This document shows, in pieces, positions 15,901 to 22,456 of a stretch of 23,074 nucleotides of DNA. A program made the translations under genes and the position numbers. The DNA comes from a virus, in the IMG/VR virus record IMGVR_UViG_3300030419_007307, positions 1 through 23,074 of that record; one strand, written 5' to 3'. The notes beneath the pieces were generated by a model. It had not been told where the DNA came from and searched no databases. It saw only the letters and a list, made by a program, of their open reading frames with translations. The stretch's first letter is position 1, and each line of letters begins with the position of its first letter.

Positions 15901-17397
15901 CAACTTGAAGCGGCATTTGATAGCATTTTGTCGGGATCACAAGGTGCTTTAGGTCCGATTCCTGAAAGGGGAGAAAGAGGAGGCTTGCTTAATGTTTTGG
16001 GGGGAGCTTTCAGGGGTCTTGGTGGTCTTCTTGGATTTAACTCTGGTGGACTTGTCACAGGAGGCTCGCGCAGAATGGATGACGTTCCTACTTTATTAAC
16101 AGGTGGGGAGTTTGTTATAAGAAGAAGTGCTGTGGAAAAATATGGCCCTGAGTTTCTTGAGGCTCTTAACAGGGGTGGTATTCAAACCATGCAAAGAGGT
16201 GGACTCTTTACCCCAGGAACTTTTGGACAAGGATCAATCACTGGATCTAGAAATCTTTTAGACTTTGCCACACAAAATCTTACGACTGGTCAACAGGACA
16301 GAATTGGAGGGGGTGCTGGATTTGGGTTCGCTTCATTAGAGCCACAGAGTGCTCGCCTTACTATGTTCGGTAGGAGAAACAGTCCGTTGTTCCAGCAAGA
16401 ACAAGACTCCAAGAGAGAGGCATTTGGACTCTTTACAAGACAATCTCAACTTGAGGAGCAATTAGCTGAACAAAGAAGGCAACAAAGGAGAGCATTTAGA
16501 AATTCTCTTATAACTTTTGTGGCTGCAACTGCTTTAGGTGAACTGACGCGACCACAGGGTGAGTCTGTGTCTACTGATGCTCAAACAGGGTTGGCAGATC
16601 AGAGGCAGTCTATAATGCTTGGTGGTGGAGGTATAGGAGGTGGTGGAGCTAGAGCAGGAGGTGGAGCTAGCACTGTTCTTACGCCTAGAGCTACAAGAAC
16701 TCCTACAACTCCTACAACTCCTACAGCTGTAACTCCAGCCCTAGATTTAACTGGCCAAGCTGGTTTAGATATTGCAGGTGGTGCAGCAAATAGGAGCGGT
16801 GGAGCGCTTAGAGCCGTTCTTAACTTGTTTAGAGGAGGAGGGGGCCAACAAGGAGGAGCGGGTCAAGGAATTATGCGAAGAGCAGCTAACGCTTTTGACG
16901 GCTTCGCGGCTCGTTTAATGGAAACCTCATTTTTTCTTCACGGTGTGGCAGATGGCAGAGAGACACCTCTCAACCTAGATAATCCTCTTTTTCCTCCTCG
17001 TTTACCTCAAGCTAGACCACAGGGCAGAGCAACTGGTGGGTATGTTTCTCCTTCTGCTGGTGTGGATAGCGTTCCCGCAATGTTGACTGGTGGAGAGTTT
17101 GTTATGAATGCTGGGGCGACTCAGAGAATTGGCCGTGGCAACCTAGCTGCCCTTAATGGAGGAAGCGGGGTAGGAGAAGGCAACGATGCTGTGGTTGCGA
17201 GACTGGATGAGCTTATTGCTGTATCTGGAGAAGGTGGAGACACAGTAATTAATATTACGGTTAATTCTGATGGCACTCAAACAACCGAAGGCGAAGGAGA
17301 CACAGACCAGCAGACTCTTGCTCTAAGGATTAGAGACGTTGTGAGACAAACTATTGATGAAGAAAAAAGACTTGGTGGATCATTAAGAAGGCAATAA
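9949..17397 (+). CDS. tail tape measure protein with an embedded nuclease-like segment
   Basis: A 2482-residue protein that sets tail length and is ejected ahead of the DNA. Residues about 60-390 are a TP901-type core (ANARVLAFGASVGVLSAV, FKTIFTRIQSI). Hydrophobic stretches lie at about 425-455, 1018-1040 and 1154-1180. Six IPNF or VPNF motifs lie at 545-551, 580-583, 602-605, 634-640, 932-938 and 990-993, several preceded by GGY or GGF. Between the fourth and fifth, E836, D863 and D888-A-K890 form a PD-(D/E)xK nuclease-like pattern. NTRDEPTG is at 981-988. Coiled coils fill about 1425-1680 and 1790-1930. Two GEFV modules lie at 2033-2056 and 2363-2386, flanking Gly-rich and Thr-Pro repeats. 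At about 0.15 nm per residue the ruler would give a tail near 370 nm, less if some parts are cargo. Confidence 0.93.
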   Translation: MPLRIPATVTGLQASIEAQAKKAGRNLKINLGTSAKSIEGLSQPLGRITGKADQFTKSMEAANARVLAFGASVGVLSAVTQGFKELVTTTIEVEKQMASINAILGQTTSQLDAFKKTIFDVAKNTEQSFTTVSEAALELSRQGLSAEEVVRRLNDAMILSRLSGQGAAEAVAGLTAAINSFGKGTVSSTEVVNKFSQAAKNAAVSERDLAEAIKRAGSVADIAGVSFDELVGVVSAVQQKTARGGAVIGNSFKTIFTRIQSIDKLKTLQNLGAQVTDAEGNILSATRLIQNLAIAIKDLPEARQLQIAENLVGKFQVAPFVAILQDYNSEASTAIRLTEISQKASTEAYERNAALNKTLSAAINEATVNLRELANTLGEIGVTDSLKNILGFFNSLVGNIKTLLEGEGIGSDFARGIVKGIGNILSGPGLAIFGAIIAKLTIDLARFGVGSLQTFFGLNKAAKEQATLQGQIASTLLGNKSIQSQIMAIENSTLSIEQKRAAQTKFFTTALNEQLRIMTQMQGIAARVAPGVARGTRGARGRAAGGYIPNFNAVRGYGTEMSDISRGVGGAPASARPVTIPNFNFGGGQRGTMVANTSEFIVPNFAGGGSAIFNQDMVSSMGLPAGARRVSAAGGFIPNFVDTDPVSTVGKTKGMTLAQAVAAFRAGSLNRSALTSGFGKEAVDARLGAVSVAGRPVAAAGSSGILRIPGRRYGVAALFPSKKTTTTSTNFTGEQTNPGIIGLQQRGFTGISFSGVQISDLQTMQRGIKGGMKESENRRKIGRLFAEPLARYGGEIIPDAGFQNDELTDIQDKIKKLGRGKGAKLFSTAVEGGIFEAAVSLVTKGARGIRQFKDHTTEREPFDFEEGGRADTKFKRAFRFTDDLVRADAKRTASNSAVQTLIFKALNDPAERKYILGLATRKQKGKGRTGAGGYIPNFNVSPLQDAIARETGAGLPVNQVRINQSPKLRNAGNPMGLAVTNTRDEPTGAIPNFRIRGFAPSTPTSTKARGPRDAAASSELLTKFIVLQTVVAGLSGVVGETTNQSELFNKSLKAMNIAMTAFLASSAFGGAGRLLGGASNLLTGQAGVNLGARAVERSRALAERADRLERAGNRSRFTGPGFVGGPRSRRGRRLVRQANMTRLGGNITSRAGRLAGFALRVAGPAGAFTGALLAVSHAVNYFSGRAELAGAMTERLATTTQLANKELENLKVPQSFKDSLRAQAKSSAALAGQSIQDARSKGLLGFNRLGGAFRGTDDKAFQQAITGTVSAARTEGISNAVIQAQLRQMDITRAIRGSGLEQGLNESDSAFASRALASKGGKKEQFNPQEEVQDFFDALEKQMADFSAQETINRLVATIDPNLLKELRAVMELEARASRGGRELSDEERRRRGALDERLTEFARGSGVQGSDIIAREVLTQGFRGSVTRGETSQQRIERIQAETAKLRLKTEIEIARVKAEEITSDEIQLSRGQALGTLRAEEKITLEKNIALSKNRKKVDLDISKIAAQEIANLKALNFDKEKQEALQKLISKQSLSQLASEEGRKNLIKNIVGLEEKGALEAKLILDFFEEQAQALIQKGKAQEENLKKDFQSRVENEKALEIQRKRVNLLQVENKSLAIRQNAALDIQRVAADFARSSIQNNPNLTSLERSQALLANLPQQQNVARAELQNSEIQRLLNEIIQVESRDPTQNFEDLRVQLNNILSGRTSREAGISEVRASLEESLAFGERLGASEADQQPMRQFLLSVEALEAAFEKLGLTLNKEEQEAKNRADPENFTKFNTLLRGLTQELNRAQEQLRFDAIRAGDASGFVGSARQIRENRLRSLAGNNVSAQIGVTQQFALQGLRDTQRTGATRAERRQAERQLPFVEEQFRLQQKLNVLYEDADNNLDKIKKVEDEILDIERKRQTVNEKIGALIEDTFIKSAEDIEKQLGKSLVADGERFKKSVTDGLVDAIILGQDLGDTLRQAAAEFFSSRAKSQLEAAFDSILSGSQGALGPIPERGERGGLLNVLGGAFRGLGGLLGFNSGGLVTGGSRRMDDVPTLLTGGEFVIRRSAVEKYGPEFLEALNRGGIQTMQRGGLFTPGTFGQGSITGSRNLLDFATQNLTTGQQDRIGGGAGFGFASLEPQSARLTMFGRRNSPLFQQEQDSKREAFGLFTRQSQLEEQLAEQRRQQRRAFRNSLITFVAATALGELTRPQGESVSTDAQTGLADQRQSIMLGGGGIGGGGARAGGGASTVLTPRATRTPTTPTTPTAVTPALDLTGQAGLDIAGGAANRSGGALRAVLNLFRGGGGQQGGAGQGIMRRAANAFDGFAARLMETSFFLHGVADGRETPLNLDNPLFPPRLPQARPQGRATGGYVSPSAGVDSVPAMLTGGEFVMNAGATQRIGRGNLAALNGGSGVGEGNDAVVARLDELIAVSGEGGDTVINITVNSDGTQTTEGEGDTDQQTLALRIRDVVRQTIDEEKRLGGSLRRQ
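16618..16728 (+). repeat. low-complexity Gly-rich and Thr-Pro repeats within the tape measure gene
   Basis: A glycine-rich run (residues about 2224-2244) carries two DNA copies of GGTGGAGCTAG, followed by three tandem copies of ACTCCTACA encoding Thr-Pro-Thr. It is probably a flexible linker between the two GEFV modules. Such runs change length easily by slippage. Confidence 0.6.
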
Positions 17398-17400
17398 AAA

Positions 17401-18207
17401 ATGTTTGGAACAAGGTTAAATTACGACTCCCACTTTTTTGTTGATGGAGAAGAAATCTCAGGAGTTAGTTCTGTAGATATAGGATATAACAATTCTGCAA
17501 CTGTAAGCAAACCATTAGGGTATCACGGTGGAGCAGTAACAATAGGTGGAGCCACCCAACAGACTGTTTCTGTTTCTAGATATCTTATTTCCAATACTCC
17601 ATTAGAATCTATATCAAATGGTCAAAGACTGTCAGGAAGTTTAAACTATAATGGAGAGTCTTATGGTTTTAGCAATGGTTATGTAACCGATGTTTCTGTT
17701 AATTGTGCGGTAGGAGCTATACCTCAGACAACTTATAATATGGTTGTTTATGATGAATTGCGATCTGGCTATAATGCATCAGGAACAAACACTAGTGATA
17801 TCTTTATTCCCAGTCAGGGTTCTATTTCTGTAGCTTGCGATAATACTAGTAGTAATAGAGTTTTGGGTTTTGATTATAGGGTTAGCAGTCCTATTAAACC
17901 ATATTATACTGTAGCGTCCGAAACCCCCACGGAAGTAAAATATGTAGGACCAAACCAATACAGCGCCACTATACAAATGGAGGTGGACAATGCTATACCA
18001 GAAAGCGGATATACTTTTTTAACATCTGGAAAAAATGGCAGAGGCGGCAAATTCTCTACCAGCAATGTGAGTTTAACTGTAGATGGAAGAGATGGAACCA
18101 ATATACAAACTTACAGCATACCCTCTGCGGTTCTAGTTGGAGAACAACTTAATTCGACTTCTGATGGATCTTTGAGATTAACTTTAAATTATGTAGGACA
18201 TCTATAA
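17401..18207 (+). CDS. tail-tip protein with a tube-like fold
   Basis: A 268-residue beta-rich protein starting four bases after the tape measure stop, with AGAAGG as ribosome-binding site. SNGYVTDVSVNCAVGAIP (91-108) matches the GNC(Y/F)-SVG-LP block of the tail tube protein and of 19177-20271. The segment 141-197, with an RVLGFDYRV element, matches their second shared block. Codons are of the ordinary AT-rich kind, so copy number is probably low. Directly after the tape measure gene, a tube-like protein is expected to be the distal tail protein or tube cap that starts polymerisation. That role is inferred. The stop overlaps the next start (TAATG). Confidence 0.6.
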   Translation: MFGTRLNYDSHFFVDGEEISGVSSVDIGYNNSATVSKPLGYHGGAVTIGGATQQTVSVSRYLISNTPLESISNGQRLSGSLNYNGESYGFSNGYVTDVSVNCAVGAIPQTTYNMVVYDELRSGYNASGTNTSDIFIPSQGSISVACDNTSSNRVLGFDYRVSSPIKPYYTVASETPTEVKYVGPNQYSATIQMEVDNAIPESGYTFLTSGKNGRGGKFSTSNVSLTVDGRDGTNIQTYSIPSAVLVGEQLNSTSDGSLRLTLNYVGHL

Positions 18208-19175
18208 TGGGAGAAAGCTTATTCTATAATAGAGATGTAAACATCTCTGGGATTTCAGTTCCAAGTGATCTAGCTGACCTTAACTACACCCCCGTATATG
18301 GGTCACAAGTAGTTTTCGAGGCTAGAAACCACAGTTATCCGACTGATGATTTTTATAACAATTTAATCCCCATGTCTTTAAATAGTTTGACAGCGGATTT
18401 TAAAATTAGATATGATGTAGATGAAACAGGTGCTCAAAAACTAGTAACATTTTTCGAAAGCCAATCAGGATATAATCAGTTTTCGTTTGTTCCTGACACT
18501 AGAGTTTACCGAAACATAACTGGTGTTTGTGATAATTATGCTGTTAACTTTATAAACAATCAGCACTTCGAAGTCGCAGCTAACGTTAGTGTAGACAGTG
18601 CTCCAACACTATTAAATTGGTCGGGTGGCACTTTTACCAATCTTGATTTTCAGGGGTGGGATGTAGATCAGCGTTATTTTAAATACGCAGTCGTTTATTC
18701 GGGTGTGAGACCAGATGGCTCTGTAAACGCTAGTAAGTTGGATAATTTTTATTATGCCACTGGAGACCATCGCTCCACTTTGACTAATAGCCCCACAGGT
18801 GCATCATCAATGTGGACACAAATGTTTTTCTTTGAGCCAGATATAGGGACTCAAAATAATGTTGATATAAAAGCGGATAGGTTAGACTACAAGAACTCTT
18901 TCATACAACACTTTAAAACTAACAACAATATATCTACTTTTAACATGAGTTATACTTATAAGAATATAACAGACCATCAGTTAAAAGGGATGTTACATTT
19001 TTTAGAAAACAAAGGTGGTTATAGAAGGTTTGAACATCAAATACCATCGGTTTACAACAGACCTAAAGTTTATTATTGTCCTCGCTGGACTCATACTTGG
19101 GTTTCTTATAATTGTAATGATTTAACAGTGGAGCTGGTCGAAGACCCGCTCGGTGTAATCCCAACAGGAACATAA
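18207..19175 (+). CDS. minor tail-tip protein with two gpM-like domains
   Basis: A 322-residue protein made of two related halves. Residues 58-130 (SLTADFKIRY, LVTFFESQSGYNQFSFVPD, VCDNYAVNF) align by eye with 240-313 (ISTFNMSYTY, GMLHFLENKGGYRRFEHQIP, YYCPRWTHTW). The shared order is: short strand, helix ending in F-x-E-x-x-x-G-Y-x-x-F, a P-containing loop, then a C-x-x-(W/Y) segment and a final strand. This is the layout I associate with lambda gpM-type minor tail proteins (Phage_min_tail family), which join the tube to the tip in siphoviruses. A middle segment (about 135-235) separates the halves. The start overlaps the previous stop (TAATG). Confidence 0.6.
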   Translation: MGESLFYNRDVNISGISVPSDLADLNYTPVYGSQVVFEARNHSYPTDDFYNNLIPMSLNSLTADFKIRYDVDETGAQKLVTFFESQSGYNQFSFVPDTRVYRNITGVCDNYAVNFINNQHFEVAANVSVDSAPTLLNWSGGTFTNLDFQGWDVDQRYFKYAVVYSGVRPDGSVNASKLDNFYYATGDHRSTLTNSPTGASSMWTQMFFFEPDIGTQNNVDIKADRLDYKNSFIQHFKTNNNISTFNMSYTYKNITDHQLKGMLHFLENKGGYRRFEHQIPSVYNRPKVYYCPRWTHTWVSYNCNDLTVELVEDPLGVIPTGT

Positions 19176-19176
19176 A

Positions 19177-20271
19177 ATGGCTAGAGATATTGTAAAAAGT
19201 AATATCGCGGCAGTCGCGGTTAATCATGGTTCAACTAATGCCTTTAGCACTAGCAATCTTGGTTTAAGGCTTTATATGGGTGTCCAAGACTTTAATTATT
19301 CCATCAATCTTTCGCGACAAAATCAAAAGCAACTGGGAACTCAAGATTATTCATTTAGAGAAATTAACAATCAGCCTGATGTAGAGCTAGGGGTTTCTTA
19401 TCTAGCAAATAGCGCGTGTTCAAATGAAATGAATGGAGGCTTTGTGGGAGAGTCAGCATTTTTCACTAGATTTAACAATTTCTTTTCTGGGACTCTAGAG
19501 AACTCTACTAATTTTTATGTTTTTTTTGATCCAAACCAAAGTTCTGATATATTTAATACTTTAACATTTGATGAATCGCTTATAAATCTATCAGGGTTTG
19601 ATGCTATCGCCTTTGGCAACTGCTTCCCTGCAACATATGGAATTAGTTATGCTGTTGGGACATTGCCTATTGTTTCTACAAACTATATCTGCTCTAACGT
19701 TGTATTTGAGAATATAACTGGCACAACCATGCAGTCTCCAGCTATTAATTTAACAGGAGGAAACAATAATGGTGTGGGTTTATGTGAGTTTGAATTCGAA
19801 GAGCAGGTAACAAATGATGCTGACCCTCTTGTGCTAAATCCTGCTGACACAGGTAGCACTGTAACGCTCCAAAATTTACAGGTAGGGGGACAGCCTTTGT
19901 CTGGAGTTCATGCCATACAATCTCTAGATATGTCAGTAGATCTTCCTAGAGTTCCTTCTTATGGACTGGGAAACGATTACGCTTACAATAGAAAAGCTCA
20001 ACTACCAGCAAACGGAAGATTTTCAGTTTCCTCTTTAGTATCAGGATTTAACGAAGGCTCTTTAACGGGAATATTAAAGAATGATCAAAATTATGACTTC
20101 CAATTGGTTTTAGCCTCTGGCTCTAAAAAATTGATTTACCAAATAGAAGACGCAAAGCTAAACTCTTACAACTATGGTATGGGACTCAATGAAATGATGA
20201 CCCTTGATGCTGAGTTTGGTTTTGAAGTAACGGAAACAAAAGGGTTAAAGGTTAGTGGGACTCTTTATTAG
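19177..20271 (+). CDS. second tube-like tail-tip protein
   Basis: A 364-residue protein, close in length and pattern to the tail tube protein on the other strand. DFNYSINLSRQNQKQLG (38-54), GNCFPATYGISYAVGTLP (147-164) and the block 245-277 with SVDLPRVPSYGLGNDYAY match its three blocks. The C-terminal strands (IYQIEDAKLN and MMTLDAEFGF) match too. Codons are ordinary, so it is probably a low-copy paralogue built into the tip or tube end rather than the main tube. It begins one base after the previous stop. Its own stop overlaps the convergent gene's stop (20268-20271). It is the last plus-strand tail gene seen here; host-binding fibre genes are not in this window. Confidence 0.6.
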   Translation: MARDIVKSNIAAVAVNHGSTNAFSTSNLGLRLYMGVQDFNYSINLSRQNQKQLGTQDYSFREINNQPDVELGVSYLANSACSNEMNGGFVGESAFFTRFNNFFSGTLENSTNFYVFFDPNQSSDIFNTLTFDESLINLSGFDAIAFGNCFPATYGISYAVGTLPIVSTNYICSNVVFENITGTTMQSPAINLTGGNNNGVGLCEFEFEEQVTNDADPLVLNPADTGSTVTLQNLQVGGQPLSGVHAIQSLDMSVDLPRVPSYGLGNDYAYNRKAQLPANGRFSVSSLVSGFNEGSLTGILKNDQNYDFQLVLASGSKKLIYQIEDAKLNSYNYGMGLNEMMTLDAEFGFEVTETKGLKVSGTLY

Positions 20272-20654
20272 TCATAGTCAATTTTAAGGTTTTTACTTTC
20301 GTATCCCTTTTCTTTGATTCTGTTTGGGTGTTCTGCCCCACCCCTTTCTTTGGCATAATTGTCGTAAAACTTTTCTTTTACTGGATCTAGCCCCCCTGCT
20401 TTTTCTGCTCTTTGTTTACTTAAATCAGCAGAAAGGTCCATCATGTCTCCAAGTGTGCCTTTTTTATTATAAGTAGCGTCTATATATTGCTGCTTATTAA
20501 ATGGATCAATTGAATTGTCAATGGAGGCGTTGGGCGAAAGAAATACCCTCTTCCACTCAACGCCATCCTCTGAATAGACATGTTTATCATTCATCCCTTG
20601 AAATACCTCTCGGTATTCTTCGTTTTCGGGGTGTTTGTAAACATAAATAGGCAT
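20268..20654 (-). CDS. FmdB-like small phage protein lacking zinc cysteines
   Basis: A 128-residue protein. MPIYVYKHPENEEYREVFQG resembles the start of FmdB-type zinc-ribbon proteins (MPIYEYxC), but the cysteines that bind zinc are absent throughout. The rest is hydrophilic, with WKRVFLSPNASID, DPFNKQQYIDATYNKKGTLG and a basic, helical C-terminus. I recall such Cys-free relatives in aquatic phages; their function is unknown to me. It starts in a TGATG overlap with the Hsp20 gene and is the last gene of this minus-strand operon. Whether it kept any FmdB role cannot be told. Confidence 0.55.
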   Translation of the reverse strand: MPIYVYKHPENEEYREVFQGMNDKHVYSEDGVEWKRVFLSPNASIDNSIDPFNKQQYIDATYNKKGTLGDMMDLSADLSKQRAEKAGGLDPVKEKFYDNYAKERGGAEHPNRIKEKGYESKNLKIDYD

Positions 20655-20971
20655 CAGGTTTTGATTGTTATTTCCCTGCCCTCCGATACGGCCCTTTTAG
20701 GCAGAGTCAACTTCAGTAGTCCGTTTTTTAATTCTGCGCTAACGTGCTCCTCTGAAACTGAATTGTTTAAATGTAGTTTAAACTTTTTAGACCTTTCTTT
20801 GTTTTTGGCATATACACTTAAAGTGTCGTCTAAGATTTTAATCTTTACGTCTTTCTTAGAAAATCCAGCCAGCTCAAGCTCTACCTTATATACATCACCA
20901 GAGTCTGAGATAATTTTTTTACTTTCTAAGCCGTCAGTAGTATTAAACAATGTATTGATTAAAGAATTCAT
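20654..20971 (-). CDS. hsp20: small heat shock protein (Hsp20 / alpha-crystallin)
   Basis: A 105-residue protein with an alpha-crystallin domain from about 24 to 95. YKVELELAGFSKKDVKIKI is the typical early strand pair, DDTLSVYAKNK follows, and SAELKNGLLKLTLPK carries the family's A-x-x-x-x-G-x-L-x-x-x-x-P signature. Small heat shock proteins hold unfolding proteins. Phage versions occur in T4-like cyanophages and may help virion assembly. The N-terminal arm is very short and the C-terminus ends in ITIKT, close to the I-x-I oligomerisation motif. It lies 37 bases after the glycosyltransferase stop and overlaps the next gene by one base. Confidence 0.9.
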   Translation of the reverse strand: MNSLINTLFNTTDGLESKKIISDSGDVYKVELELAGFSKKDVKIKILDDTLSVYAKNKERSKKFKLHLNNSVSEEHVSAELKNGLLKLTLPKRAVSEGREITIKT

Positions 20972-21008
20972 GCTTAGTAAATAGCAATGCCCATGCCGTT
21001 AGTAAAAC

Positions 21009-22091
21009 CTATAAAATACAGTCTAAAATTGAATTTAGTGTATTGGAGTAGGTCATTTCTTCTGCCAAATTTTGTCCCTCAGAGTTAATTTGTCCCGCTT
21101 TTGACTCAGCCGTTTCCATAGCGGCAACGACTTGTTCTTCTTGCCATGTGTAAAAGGTTCCTTTATTAAAAGGATTACTGGGTGAGAAGAAAACTCCGTC
21201 CTCGACAGGCATTTCTCCAGAGGGTTCTATGAGGATAGAATTATTTTCAGTAGCCCAGTCTTTGTGAGAGGTGCAGTTAAGAACTATGCTCCACTTTCCT
21301 AAGCAAGTAGAGTTAAATGCTGGTAAATTCCAACCTTCACCTCCAGATAGGCCAGTCAGATCAATATCAATTGAATTTAAAAGCTCATTAACCTCGCTAT
21401 TTTTATCCAAAGAGGGAAGGAAATTTATATTATTATAATGTTGTCCTCCAAGGGTCTCGTTTATGATACCCTTCATTTGCTCTGGTTGGAAAAACACATT
21501 ATTAACGCAGCATGAAAGCTGGTATTTGTTGTTATTTCCGTATTTCTTAAGCCAAGTTCTAATTATTTTTTGAGTATGCTTTCTGTTTTCGAACTTACCC
21601 ATCAAACCAAAATGAACCACATCTTTAAGGTATGTTTTTTCAGTTCTGAAAAAATCTTTATCAAACCCCAGAGGAACAAATCTTACATTCTCACAACCTT
21701 GTTCTTGAAAACACTCTACGGCATGACTAGAGCTAAAAAGTGTTTTATTTTGTGCCGCGCAAATTGATATCTCTTCTTCTGTTGGCTTATTGCATTCGTA
21801 AAAACTAAAAAGAAACTGATCTCTCGTCTTCCTGTTATCGCTCCCGTTTAGGTGCCATAACTTAAAACAAGGAACGTTTTCTTTTAGAAATTGCCACCTT
21901 TTTTTGACTGCTTGATCAATGTATTCTTTAATCTCCTGCGGGGGATCAAAGGCTGATAAGTCAATTTGATCTACAGGGTTGATCGGGAATATGGCTAGGT
22001 CAACATCACGACTGTGAAGCTCTCTGATAATGTTGTAAGAAACATTACCAAAGCTTAGTCGATTGAGGGGAACTTCTAAAAGTAATTTCAT
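21009..22091 (-). CDS. GT-B type glycosyltransferase
   Basis: A 360-residue soluble protein with a two-lobed GT-B look. The N-terminal lobe starts with a beta strand and a NVSYNIIRELHSRDVDLAIF helix-strand. The C-terminal lobe has GLMGKFENRKHTQKIIRTW (162-180), NINFLPSLDK (221-230), then GEGWNLPAFN (251-260), matching the nucleotide-sugar motif of family 4 enzymes (GEGFGLPxxE). The Glu that usually ends this motif is replaced by Asn260. The following SIVLNCTSHKDWATENN segment is conserved in position. It could modify phage DNA, virion proteins or host surface sugars; the neighbours (SSB, sigma-like factor) do not decide. The start overlaps the SSB stop (TAATG). Confidence 0.75.
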   Translation of the reverse strand: MKLLLEVPLNRLSFGNVSYNIIRELHSRDVDLAIFPINPVDQIDLSAFDPPQEIKEYIDQAVKKRWQFLKENVPCFKLWHLNGSDNRKTRDQFLFSFYECNKPTEEEISICAAQNKTLFSSSHAVECFQEQGCENVRFVPLGFDKDFFRTEKTYLKDVVHFGLMGKFENRKHTQKIIRTWLKKYGNNNKYQLSCCVNNVFFQPEQMKGIINETLGGQHYNNINFLPSLDKNSEVNELLNSIDIDLTGLSGGEGWNLPAFNSTCLGKWSIVLNCTSHKDWATENNSILIEPSGEMPVEDGVFFSPSNPFNKGTFYTWQEEQVVAAMETAESKAGQINSEGQNLAEEMTYSNTLNSILDCIL

Positions 22092-22456
22092 TAAAACGGC
22101 ACAAGGTCTTCAGATTCTTCAGCCTCTACTCCTTCTGAATCGGAATCAGACTTTTTGCCCGAACTCAAGAACTGTAGGTCTTTTCCTCTGATGTAGTATT
22201 TGCTAAAGCTCTTTCCGTCTTTTTCCCAAGAGGACATGCAGAGTTCGCCCTGAACCATAAACTCGCGACCCTTAGTTAAATACTTTTCTGCGATCTCTGC
22301 CGTCTTGTCCCAAAACTCTACATCAATAAAACACTTGGTTTTGGCATTGGCTGTAGAGATGCCCACCCTAAGGTTGGCTACTTTCTTTCCTCCGTTCGTC
22401 TCGCGGACTTCTGGATCTTTTACTAAATAAGCGGCTGCTGTGATTGAATTAAACAT
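22091..22456 (-). CDS. ssb: single-stranded DNA-binding protein
   Basis: A 121-residue SSB. Residues 1 to about 98 form the OB fold: NSITAAAYLVKDPEVRE at the start, VANLRVGIST, FIDVEFWDKTAEIAEKYLTK and GREFMVQGEL, all in the order seen in bacterial SSBs. A short Ser/Asp/Glu linker leads to the acidic tip EESEDLVPF, the phage equivalent of the DDIPF tail that recruits replication and repair proteins. Length is short compared with E. coli SSB (178), as is common in phages. The start lies eight bases inside the sigma-like gene's end, so the two are translated together. Confidence 0.93.
   Translation of the reverse strand: MFNSITAAAYLVKDPEVRETNGGKKVANLRVGISTANAKTKCFIDVEFWDKTAEIAEKYLTKGREFMVQGELCMSSWEKDGKSFSKYYIRGKDLQFLSSGKKSDSDSEGVEAEESEDLVPF

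Noticed and set aside
16618-16728. Thr-Pro and Gly repeats as a CRISPR-like or mobile repeat
   Set aside because: Short tandem copies in frame within the tape measure gene; a protein linker, not an array.
20580-20984. Plus-strand 134-codon frame opposite Hsp20
   Set aside because: Hsp20 is unmistakable on the minus strand, and the plus frame is a Ser/Phe/Leu-rich shadow.
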